Source of the DNA: Pseudomonas sp. JUb42
GTDB lineage: Bacteria; Pseudomonadota; Gammaproteobacteria; Pseudomonadales; Pseudomonadaceae
Assembly: GCF_024807945.1 (NCBI RefSeq)
Contig: NZ_JANUFD010000004.1
Location: forward strand, 186,001 to 250,000
Direction of reading: 5' to 3'
DNA: 64,000 nt
Positions 44,871-52,925 of the stretch are shown here, one piece after another. Under the pieces are notes generated by a model. The model was not told the DNA's origin. It did no database searches and worked only from the letters and a program-made list of their open reading frames with translations. Positions within the stretch are counted from its first letter, which is position 1; every line of letters starts with the position of its first letter. The translations under genes were made by a program, and so were the position numbers.

Positions 44871-45505
44871 GATGATTTTACCTTGCAAAAAAAGCTTTCC
44901 GAAAAGCGACATTTGCAGACAATCAACGCGCCATATAATTTAAAAATTGCACCGTAACAGTTCTTTTTTTGATTTTTTGCACCACAAGCAAGCAAAAAAC
45001 AACCTTCAAATGCAGCGTCACTCTGGGACGAAGCGGGTCGGAGCAAGTCGATACAAGAGCGAGAATGCGTTCCGACGAACGGTCATATGCCTTGTCTATA
45101 CCAGCACAGACACCGTTTCGAAGATCACGCAAAAAGATGCTGATTCAGCCATTAAAAACAGCATTTTCTCGTGTTTATGATTTCGTTTTCAGTGGAAATA
45201 GTTGCAGCCGCGATACCCGACCCAACACCGCTTCTTAGCCCCGATTTCATTGGGCCAAATGCCGGCAAGCACTGTCGCCACCTCGCACCCGTTTTTCACC
45301 GGCAAGCTCTGGATTTGATCGGCGAAACCTTCCAAGTCATCAGACAACCCACCATCACATATCACTGCTCAGCACTTGTCTCTGAGCGCCGGTTTTTGTC
45401 CTGTCAGCGAAGACGAAATGTAACTAACTGAATGATCAGCTTTTTTTCGTGGCGCGCTCTTTGCCTTGGTGATGGCCCCTTGATGTCTGGCTTGGAGCTT
45501 TGAGC

Positions 45506-47674
45506 ATGACCCTGCGTAGTGATTCGATGCAGCTCTCCCCCGCTGAGAAGCGTTGGCTGCCCTGGTTTGGCAACACCGGCAAACTGGCCATGGGCCGCTC
45601 GTGCCTGCTGAACAAGTCCATCTATCCGGTGATCGAGCGCACGTTCGAGTCCATCGCCGAAACCCGGGTGAAGCTGCTGCAACACTGGACACAGGAGTAC
45701 TGGGATCACCTGGCTGAGTTGGCCGCAGGCATTGCCCGGGACATCGAGCGAATCGACCTGCGCCAGCTTCAGGACAAGCTGCAACAAGCGTCAGATTTCT
45801 CCGAACTGTTTGTCGTCGATCCTCATGGGCAGCTTCTGGCCACTACGGCGACCGGGCAAAGTGACGCAAGGGATTCGAACCCTCGTGCACTGGCTGAAGG
45901 CCTGAAAAAACCGTTTCTACATGGACCTTACGTAGATCCGCTGACCCTGAAAATCGGCCCCTCCTCATCGCGCTTTCACGATGAAGTAACCCTGATGTTC
46001 TACCAGCCGCTGCATGCCCAGGGCCGGGTCGTGGGCTGTCTGTGCGGGCGCGTCCCCAATGATGTGCTGGGTGACCTGATCCAGCGCGAGGCAGGCCATA
46101 TCTATCCTGAGTCCGGAGACAACTACCTGTTCATGGTCAAGTCGGTGTTCGATCCCAGCGTGCAGCCGGGCATTGCCCTGTCGCGCTCGCGTTTCGAGGA
46201 CGACGCCTTCACCCACGGCGACAACCTGCGCAGCGGCGTCAAGACCGAATGGGGCACCGTGCGTATCAACCGTCATACCGAGCTGGAACTGCGCTTTACC
46301 GACCCGGCCACCCAGCAGCTGCACCCCGGCGTACGGGAAACCATCCGCAACGGCTCGAACCTGTTCACCACCTACCCCGGTTACGCCGACTACCGCCATA
46401 TCCCGGTGATTGGCAAGGGCGTGACCTTCCAGTTGCCCGGCTCTCCTGACCGCTGGGGCATGATGTGCGAGGCCGACCTTGAAGAGGTATACCGCCGCCG
46501 CTCCCTGAGCTACGGCCTGATGAAGCCTTACCTGGCGACCATCGGCAGCTTCTTCGCGATTGACTATGTGCTGCAGCACTTCAGTGGCTGGAACCAGTGG
46601 CAGATCGACGCGGCCAAGGTGGTCGGGCTGAGTGTCACGGCTCTGGCCTTCTCGTCACTGGGGCCAAAGCGTCTGGCGGCACGCATGAGCGGCATGACGG
46701 ATGTGATCCGCACCATTGCCGAGGGCGAAGGCAACCTGCGCCAGCGCCTGGACACCGGCACCATGGTCAACGACGAAACCGGCGACATGGGCCGTTGGAT
46801 CAACAGCTTCATCGACAACCTCGACGCCGTGGTCGGTCAGGTAATCCACGCCTCCCAGAGCATGCGCAAGACCAACGAACGCATGCTCGGCAGTAGCCAG
46901 GAAGCCGGGCTGACCTCCGGTGAAGTCACCGAAGCGGTCAATCGCATGATGCTTATCGTCGAAGGCCAGCTGGAAGAAATCCGCCAGGCCTCACTGACTG
47001 CCGAACAGATGAAGCGCGCCATGGACGATGTGGTACTGCGTGCCCGCGAGCAGTTCGAGGCGGCGCGGGTCGGCACTCAGTCGATTCGTGACGTGGTCGA
47101 GCGCTCGGCTTCCAGCGTGCAGTCCCTGGACTCGAAGATGGCGCAGATCAGCAATATCATTGGCCTGATCACCAACATCACCAACCAGACCAACCTGCTG
47201 GCCCTCAATGCCGCCATCGAAGCGGCCCGAGCCGGTGAACATGGTCGCGGCTTTGCCGTGGTCGCCGACGAAGTCCGCTCACTGGCCGTGCGCACCGCCA
47301 GCGCCGCAGAGGAAATTCGCCAGATGGTCGAGGGCCTGCAAAGCGAGACCCAGCAGGCCGTGGCCTTCATGGAAAGCGGCGTGCAGGATGTCGACAACCA
47401 CCTGCGCTCCAGCGTTGACGGCGCCTCGGACAACGCCGAACTGCATCATGAAGTGCAGAGCATGATCGGCATCATTCAGCAACTGAGCGAGCGCAGCCTG
47501 GACTACGGCAAGACCATACGCCGCGTCGACGGTGCCTGCGGGGAAATGCGCGAAAACGTCGTGGTCCTGCAAAGCAGCGCCGAGACCGTACGCATGAACG
47601 CCAACAAACTGCAGAAACTGGTAGGGCAGTTTGAAGTCAGTGGCGGGACGCAAAAGGCGGCGCGGGTGTCCTGA
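45506..47674 (+). CDS. Large chemotaxis receptor with an N-terminal Cache-like domain and no clear N-terminal membrane helix
   Basis: From ATG 45506 (GGAG eight bases upstream; an in-frame TTG at 45500 is less likely) the product is 722 residues. Residues 1-340 contain a long helix ([20 protein letters not shown]) followed by Cache-like strands ([48 protein letters not shown]). Hydrophobic stretches occur only at about 350-390 ([30 protein letters not shown]), then a HAMP-like linker and the signalling domain ([20 protein letters not shown]). Without an N-terminal helix the sensor may lie in the cytoplasm, unless the first part crosses the membrane in a way not seen. Ligand unknown. Confidence 0.88.
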   Translation: MTLRSDSMQLSPAEKRWLPWFGNTGKLAMGRSCLLNKSIYPVIERTFESIAETRVKLLQHWTQEYWDHLAELAAGIARDIERIDLRQLQDKLQQASDFSELFVVDPHGQLLATTATGQSDARDSNPRALAEGLKKPFLHGPYVDPLTLKIGPSSSRFHDEVTLMFYQPLHAQGRVVGCLCGRVPNDVLGDLIQREAGHIYPESGDNYLFMVKSVFDPSVQPGIALSRSRFEDDAFTHGDNLRSGVKTEWGTVRINRHTELELRFTDPATQQLHPGVRETIRNGSNLFTTYPGYADYRHIPVIGKGVTFQLPGSPDRWGMMCEADLEEVYRRRSLSYGLMKPYLATIGSFFAIDYVLQHFSGWNQWQIDAAKVVGLSVTALAFSSLGPKRLAARMSGMTDVIRTIAEGEGNLRQRLDTGTMVNDETGDMGRWINSFIDNLDAVVGQVIHASQSMRKTNERMLGSSQEAGLTSGEVTEAVNRMMLIVEGQLEEIRQASLTAEQMKRAMDDVVLRAREQFEAARVGTQSIRDVVERSASSVQSLDSKMAQISNIIGLITNITNQTNLLALNAAIEAARAGEHGRGFAVVADEVRSLAVRTASAAEEIRQMVEGLQSETQQAVAFMESGVQDVDNHLRSSVDGASDNAELHHEVQSMIGIIQQLSERSLDYGKTIRRVDGACGEMRENVVVLQSSAETVRMNANKLQKLVGQFEVSGGTQKAARVS

Positions 47675-47707
47675 CAGGCTTAAAAAATCTGAATTGAGAT
47701 GAGATTT

Positions 47708-47777
47708 GTAGGAGCTGCCGAAGGCTGCGAATGGGACTGCCTGACACACCGCCTTCGCAGCCTCCGGCAGCTCCTAC
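47708..47777. repeat. REP doublet, family E
   Basis: Left arm GTAGGAGCTGCCGAAGGCTG and right arm GCAGCCTCCGGCAGCTCCTAC, 70 bp overall, between convergent genes. Confidence 0.88.
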
Positions 47778-47807
47778 ACTGAGCGCATTCCAATTCAGGC
47801 AGGTAAT

Positions 47808-48827
47808 TTACAAAACCACCACCCGCCCTTCCAGTGCACTCAGGCGCGCCGCGTCCAACACCTGCGCATTCGCCAGGACTTCCCCGGCCGTTACCGGATT
47901 GCCGCTCTGCCCGACCAACGCCCGCTGGAATGCTATATAGAAGGACAACCACTCACCCCGCTGCGAAGGAACCCGTTCGCGCCGCTCGCCCTGCTCCAGC
48001 CATCCCCAGCAATCTTCGGCCTCGACGCCCCAGCCTTCGCCCGCGGATTTTGGCGTCAGACCGGCCAATACGGCAGCTTCCTGACCGTCCAGCCCATGGA
48101 CGCTGTAACAGCCCTCGCTACCGCTAAGGCGAAAGCGCGGCCTCGGTGTGCTCTGCAGGCAACTGCCCGACAGATGCGAGACAACGCCATTGCGGTGAGT
48201 CAAGGCTATAAAGAAGCCGTGATCGACGCTTTGTTGCGGGCTGGCGTATTGCAACTCGGCGTACACCCTGGCGACAGGACCGAACAATTGCAGGGCCTGA
48301 TCCACCAGATGGCTGCCCAGATCAAGCAGCACACCGCCTCCGGCCAGCTTGCCCACGGAGCGCGGCGAATAACGCTCTATGCTCGACTCGAAGCGACTGA
48401 TAACGCCCAGGACGCCGTCGGCCAACAGTTTGCGCAGGGTAAGAAAATCCGAGTCCCAACGGCGGTTCTGATAGACGCTGAGCAACACCGCACGTCGTTC
48501 AGCCGCCTCCAGCAGCTCCTGCGCCTGAGCGGCGTCGGCACTGAATGGCTTATCACTCACAACAGCCAGGCCAAGCTCGATGGCCTGGAGAATCAAAGCC
48601 CGCCGCGTCGCCAGTGGAGTGGAAATAGCCACCGCCTCGACACCGGCTGCGGCAAGTTCGGCGAGGCTGTCAAAGGCCGCTACCCCCGGGTGATCCGCCA
48701 ACAGTTCCCGGCGGCGCTCGGCGGAGCGTGTCACTACGCCGACAAACGTCGCATCCGGCAGGCTGGCGATCAAAGGAGCATGAAAGAACCGTCCGCCCTT
48801 ACCGTACCCGACTAATCCAATGCGCAT
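47808..48827 (-). CDS. Gfo/Idh/MocA-family oxidoreductase
   Basis: A 339-residue NAD(P)-dependent sugar or inositol dehydrogenase-type enzyme. The Rossmann start is RIGLVGYGKGGRFFHAPLI, close to YvaA/IolW-like proteins with Phe-His after the glycine loop. The family's EKP motif appears as VVSDKPFSADA, and the second domain has GGGVLLDLGSHLVDQALQLFG, with the catalytic Asp/His. No sugar transporter is adjacent, so the substrate is not suggested by context. Upstream at 48907-48930 two TATACA copies lie 13 bp apart, possibly regulatory. Confidence 0.9.
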   Translation of the reverse strand: MRIGLVGYGKGGRFFHAPLIASLPDATFVGVVTRSAERRRELLADHPGVAAFDSLAELAAAGVEAVAISTPLATRRALILQAIELGLAVVSDKPFSADAAQAQELLEAAERRAVLLSVYQNRRWDSDFLTLRKLLADGVLGVISRFESSIERYSPRSVGKLAGGGVLLDLGSHLVDQALQLFGPVARVYAELQYASPQQSVDHGFFIALTHRNGVVSHLSGSCLQSTPRPRFRLSGSEGCYSVHGLDGQEAAVLAGLTPKSAGEGWGVEAEDCWGWLEQGERRERVPSQRGEWLSFYIAFQRALVGQSGNPVTAGEVLANAQVLDAARLSALEGRVVVL

Positions 48828-49232
48828 GGCTTACTCCCTGTCTTTGCTTGAATCGGGCTGGAAGAATACATAGATACAGCCCTTTAAGAATTATGGCTAA
48901 AGGCCATGACAAATCTTATACAAAACCTATACATAATCACTACAAACCCTGTTGACCCAACCCCGTCGATCGCCGACTATATTGACGCCAAGTTTCCGCC
49001 ACAGAAGGCGGGAAATCGGGCATTTCCTGAATAATACCGAGAATGATTCTTCCCAACCCACTCAAAGGAATGGACCGTTGTTACAACTAAAATACTATTT
49101 ACAATTAGTTGTACAAAACTCTAGCCTGCACCCTATGATGGCAACATGGCATAAGGAGAAGCCTGAGGCCGACCGTTGATCGGCCATTGAGCTGGACACC
49201 CCCTTATTCCCATTATTTGCCGGGCAGCCATC
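48828..49232. other. Divergent AT-rich intergenic region
   Basis: Between the oxidoreductase and the PAS chemoreceptor. It holds the TATACA direct repeat near 48907, a weak Fur-like sequence (AATGATTCT at 49042-49050), and a 9-bp inverted repeat at 49082-49113. No coding frame is supported. Confidence 0.5.
49082..49113. promoter_or_regulatory. Inverted repeat upstream of the BdlA-like gene
   Basis: Perfect 9-bp arms TACAACTAA (49082-49090) and TTAGTTGTA (49105-49113), 14-base spacer, about 120-150 bp before the start at 49233. The half-site centres are 23 bp apart, about two helical turns, as for a dimeric regulator. No regulator is assigned. Confidence 0.45.
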
Positions 49233-50540
49233 ATGTTATTCACATCTTCCAAGAAAGAACTGGCCGTACTTCAGCAGACCATCGATCAACAAGCAGGCTT
49301 GCTGCACGCAATCAATCGCTCGATGGCGACCATTGAGTTCGATCTCAACGGAGTCGTACTCAGTGCCAACGATAACTTCCTGGCCGCCATGCGCTACCGC
49401 CGTGAAGATGTGATTGGCCGCGAACACCGCATGTTCTGCTCTGCTGAAGAAGCCCAAAGCGCGGCTTATAAGCAGTTCTGGTCGCGCCTGCGTGCGGGTG
49501 ACTTTGTCTCCGAGACCTTTCGTCGGGTCGCTTCAGACGGCCACACCGTCTGGCTCGAAGCAACCTACAACCCGGTCAAGGATGAATCCGGCAAGGTGCT
49601 CAAGGTGGTCAAGTACGCCCTGGATGTCACCGAGCGTATCGAAGCCGAGCAGTACGCCAGGAGCAAACTGGAAGCCATTGACCGCGCCATGGCCGTGATT
49701 GAGTTCGATCTGGAAGGACGCATTTTGTCCGCCAACAAGAATCTGTTGCAGTTAGTCGGTTATAGCGCAGCAGAGTTGATCGGCAAGAATCACCGCCAGC
49801 TCTGCCCGCCGGAAGTTTCCAACAGTTCTGAATACGCAGACTTTTGGCGCCGTCTGAATAAGGGCGAGTTCTTTAGTGGGCAGTTCAAGCGCACCGGTCG
49901 TAACGGGCAGACACTCTGGCTCGAGGCGACTTATAACCCGGTGTATGACGCCAACGGCAAGTTAAGCAAAATCATCAAGTTTGCTTCCGATATCACCTCG
50001 CGGGTCGAAAAACACGAGCAGGACAGCCACAGCGCGGCACAGGCCTACCATATTTCCGTGGAGACCCAGAAAGTCACCGAGCAAGGCACCGAAGTGATTC
50101 AGCAGGCCGCCAGCGAGATGCGCCAGATCTCTTCCAACATCGAAGACTCATCGCGCATCATCGCCCAACTGGGTTCGCGCTCCGAGCAGATCACCGCCAT
50201 CGTCAATACCATTCGCAGCATCGCTGAACAGACCAACCTGCTGGCCCTCAACGCTGCTATCGAGGCTGCCCGCGCCGGTGATCAGGGCCGCGGCTTTGCC
50301 GTGGTCGCAGACGAGGTACGCCAACTGGCCGGACGCACCAGTCGCTCGACAGCCGAGATCTCGGAAATGATCGGCAAGATCCAGAGCGAGACACAACAGG
50401 CCATCGACAGCATGGACAACACCCGCAGCAGTGCAACTAAAGGTGTCGATCTGGCAGACCAGGCCGGTTCCGTGATTGTGCAGATCAGCCAGGGCACCAA
50501 TAATGCTGTAGATGCAGTGCGCATCTTTGCCCAGAAATGA
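49233..50540 (+). CDS. Soluble PAS-PAS chemoreceptor, BdlA-like
   Basis: A 435-residue protein with no membrane helix. PAS 1 (about 25-135: [39 protein letters not shown]) and PAS 2 (about 148-258: [39 protein letters not shown]) are near duplicates, followed by a short signalling domain ([20 protein letters not shown]). This is the layout of P. aeruginosa BdlA, a redox or heme-related sensor for biofilm dispersal, and of similar Aer-like receptors. The name bdlA is not assigned because the genus has several such proteins. It converges with the Fur-box gene. Confidence 0.88.
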   Translation: MLFTSSKKELAVLQQTIDQQAGLLHAINRSMATIEFDLNGVVLSANDNFLAAMRYRREDVIGREHRMFCSAEEAQSAAYKQFWSRLRAGDFVSETFRRVASDGHTVWLEATYNPVKDESGKVLKVVKYALDVTERIEAEQYARSKLEAIDRAMAVIEFDLEGRILSANKNLLQLVGYSAAELIGKNHRQLCPPEVSNSSEYADFWRRLNKGEFFSGQFKRTGRNGQTLWLEATYNPVYDANGKLSKIIKFASDITSRVEKHEQDSHSAAQAYHISVETQKVTEQGTEVIQQAASEMRQISSNIEDSSRIIAQLGSRSEQITAIVNTIRSIAEQTNLLALNAAIEAARAGDQGRGFAVVADEVRQLAGRTSRSTAEISEMIGKIQSETQQAIDSMDNTRSSATKGVDLADQAGSVIVQISQGTNNAVDAVRIFAQK

Positions 50541-50574
50541 CCGGTCTGGCTGAAGCTCTCTGCACAGATGGGCT

Positions 50575-51699
50575 TCAGCTACGGCTCTGGTTGACCAGCG
50601 CCTGATATTTGCGCCCAAGCTCTGCGGCACAGGCATGTACATCGGTCAGATGCAGGCACTGGATGGAATAACCCAGCAGACTTTCCATGATCGCCATCTG
50701 CTCGCTCTCAAACGATACCCGACCATCGGCGTGCACTTCACGAATGCCATCCTGACGCTGGCCCTGCTGATTGACGCTGATCGCATCACTACGCGACACC
50801 CCATAAGGCAATGACAACAACACCTGGCCCATGCCGATGCGCACCGGATAACCGCCTGGCAAGCCGTGAGGTCCCGGCGCATGAGTCTCGGCCTCATTCA
50901 GCGAGAACAGGTTTTCTATCACGCTCACCGCAGAAGCCGCCGTCAGGAATTGATCGTCCAGACTGCGAAAATGCGTGCAGACGCCGTTGAAGATCAGCGC
51001 GTCGTCAAACGCCCCCGTGCAGTCCTTGCCACCGATTCGATAGGCAAGGCGGTAATGCGACTGCAGCGGCATGCCGACCCGGGTCAACTGATGGCTGAGA
51101 AAATGCTGCGCCGCCAGCTTGACCTGCACCTGCTGGCTGTCACACAACGCCAACCGGGCAATAGCCAGGCGCATGGCCGGTATCAGGTTGGCGACATTAC
51201 CCACCCCGACATCCGGCGCCAGGCCTACCTTGTCCAGCACCACGTTGACCACATCGGGGTAGGCTGCATTGACGGTCAGCGCCTTGACCCGCGAACTTAC
51301 CACCGCGCGCATCAGGTCATAGGCCGGGGCTAGGTGCATGGGCAGCCACGGCCCTAATTGCGCTTCGCCAAGAGCGGCATACAGAGGTGCAGGCAGATCG
51401 CGTAGCCAGCGCCATGAGTGCAGGGAGGCACAGTTCAAAATAATGTCAGGCCTGATGCGGGCGATTACTGCGGCATTCTCGTCGATCTGGCTGGCACCCA
51501 GTTCAAGAGCGACCGGATGTAACACACAACTAACTCCCATCTGCAGACAACCCTGGCGAATCAGATTACACGTGCGCACAGCGTGGTCCAGTTCACGACT
51601 GGCGACATAGAAGATGAATACATTGCGCGGGGCCAGTATTTGCAGAATCTGCCGACCCAACTTTCCACCGCCCACGATAAGAAGTTTCTTTTTGTCCAC
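50575..51699 (-). CDS. Rossmann-fold dehydrogenase-like protein under probable Fur control
   Basis: Starts at GTG 51699 with AAGGA seven bases upstream; 374 residues. The N terminus KKLLIVGGGKLGRQILQIL is a dinucleotide-binding loop, followed by ASRELDHAVR and RPDIILNCASLHSW; VNAAYPDVVNVVLDKVGLAP and GVGNVANLIPAMRLAI follow. The arrangement recalls saccharopine or opine dehydrogenase-like proteins, but I cannot place it in a named family. A strong Fur box lies 41 bp upstream, so it should be made under iron limitation. Opine dehydrogenases make metallophores such as pseudopaline, but no nicotianamine-synthase-like partner or transporter is adjacent. Function unknown. Confidence 0.7.
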   Translation of the reverse strand: MDKKKLLIVGGGKLGRQILQILAPRNVFIFYVASRELDHAVRTCNLIRQGCLQMGVSCVLHPVALELGASQIDENAAVIARIRPDIILNCASLHSWRWLRDLPAPLYAALGEAQLGPWLPMHLAPAYDLMRAVVSSRVKALTVNAAYPDVVNVVLDKVGLAPDVGVGNVANLIPAMRLAIARLALCDSQQVQVKLAAQHFLSHQLTRVGMPLQSHYRLAYRIGGKDCTGAFDDALIFNGVCTHFRSLDDQFLTAASAVSVIENLFSLNEAETHAPGPHGLPGGYPVRIGMGQVLLSLPYGVSRSDAISVNQQGQRQDGIREVHADGRVSFESEQMAIMESLLGYSIQCLHLTDVHACAAELGRKYQALVNQSRS

Positions 51700-51739
51700 G
51701 AATCATTCCTTGATGCTGCGCTGGACAAGCATCCATTAT

Positions 51740-51758
51740 AAGAATCATTATCATTATT
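51740..51758. promoter_or_regulatory. Strong Fur box
   Basis: AAGAATCATTATCATTATT; read on the minus strand it matches the 19-bp Fur consensus at 15 positions. It lies 41 bp upstream of the GTG start of the dehydrogenase-like gene. Confidence 0.8.
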
Positions 51759-52218
51759 CCCCCTGCGAAGTACTGGCCCTCGCGAGCGGACAGCGGACGG
51801 AAGGCGATACGCAGAATGAAACCAACAAATGGAGAGGATTCAGCAAACTCATGATGGCTGTTCCACTCGACTGAATGTAACGCCCGGACAACACGCTCTT
51901 ATTGAGCGCAAAGCTTTATTTTAACAGTGACCTGCCGCCAACTAGGCGCACCAGTAACAATGCGACCCATTGCAATACATGTCAACCTTAAAGCTCGCAA
52001 TAAAGATAACCAAACACAGACTCTTCCATACTAAAGAAATATCAAACAGCCATGATTATACAATGCTTATAGTTTGGGCTAATGCCTGTATAAAATTTGC
52101 CGATATATTGAATACTTCTGCCCCATGACAGACACAAATAAACGGCATGGGGATTGCTATGTGAGCTACGTGCCTGAAAAACTGGCACTTTTGGTTACCT
52201 GATCAGGAAATCCGATTT
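51759..52218. other. AT-rich intergenic stretch before the cytochrome gene
   Basis: No gene is seen. It is markedly AT-rich from 51900 to 52130. Apart from the Fur box at its left edge no regulator site was recognised. Confidence 0.5.
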
Positions 52219-52758
52219 GTGAGCACATCTTCGGCGCACCGCTACAGTGCCAAAGCCCGCTGGTTCCATTGGAGCATGGCGGCGCTGGTCGTACTGGCCT
52301 ATGGCCTGATCCTCAGCCGCGTCGAGTTTGGCAAATCATCCCCCGTGCGGGCCTTTGTCGTGCATAGCCACTTCTGGACCGGCCTGCTTGTGTTGGGCAT
52401 GGCTTTCTTTCGTATAGCAGAGCGCCGTCGGCATACACCGCCGCCCATTACCCCGCCTCTGCAAACCGCCCTGCGTCGGGCCGCTACCCTGACCCACTAC
52501 GCGCTGTATGCCTTTCTTTTTGTCCAACCGATCCTCGGCTTGTCGGCAGTGGTCATCGAAACCGGCGCGCTGCCAATCCCCTTGACCGACCTGCAAATCC
52601 CCTCGCCCTTCCCCACCTCGGATCGCCTGGCGGAAAAGTTCGAAGACCTGCACAAACTGCTTGCCAGCATTTTCTACTGGGTGATCGGCCTGCATGGGAT
52701 CGCGGCGTTGTGGCATCACCTGGTGCGCAAGGACGACACCCTCAAACGCATGCTTTAG
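52219..52758 (+). CDS. Cytochrome b561 family protein
   Basis: A 179-residue membrane protein with four helices, starting at GTG 52219 (AGGAAATCCGATTT upstream). The heme-ligand His residues typical of bacterial b561 (CybB-like) proteins are seen at ARWFHWSMAALV, VHSHFWTGLLVLG, LTHYALYAFLF and IGLHGIAALWHH. Such proteins pass electrons between quinol and an acceptor, e.g. superoxide as quinone reductant in CybB. Divergent from the Fur-controlled gene but 460 bp from the Fur box. Role here unknown. Confidence 0.88.
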   Translation: MSTSSAHRYSAKARWFHWSMAALVVLAYGLILSRVEFGKSSPVRAFVVHSHFWTGLLVLGMAFFRIAERRRHTPPPITPPLQTALRRAATLTHYALYAFLFVQPILGLSAVVIETGALPIPLTDLQIPSPFPTSDRLAEKFEDLHKLLASIFYWVIGLHGIAALWHHLVRKDDTLKRML

Positions 52759-52925
52759 AACTCGCCATCAGGCCGTTGGAGCGAGGCACACATGTGCTCA
52801 GGAGCTCTCATTTTTGAAAAATATTTGGTTACATCTCCGCAACCCAACCTGTACCGCAGGTATCATCGCCAGCGCCAATGACTGCGACTCCCCCGCCCTC
52901 CAGGCTGTATCGGAAAGGACCTTCC

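Larger units (their letters stand above)
44447..45505. other. About 1 kb of AT-rich non-coding DNA
   Basis: No coding frame has support. It holds an orphan minus-strand terminator (44670-44700), a very AT-rich core at 44860-45000, and three GCACC motifs at 44844, 44949 and 44984. The first, GCACC-CTATC-AGTGC, resembles an NtrC-type palindrome in nine of ten arm positions, though no sigma-54 promoter was found. Confidence 0.55.

Noticed and set aside
44580..44912. Minus-strand 110-residue frame across the orphan terminator
   Set aside because: It reads straight through a strong terminator, has no family signature and an unnatural composition; a small RNA is the better explanation.
49030..49056. 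Possible second Fur box before the BdlA-like gene
   Set aside because: AATGATTCT gives one fair half-site, but the full 19-bp match is only about half the positions, far weaker than the boxes at 51740 and 60179.
52200..52219. Possible sigma-54 promoter before cytochrome b561
   Set aside because: CTGGCAC at about 52180 fits the -24 element, but no TTGC-type -12 follows at the right distance.
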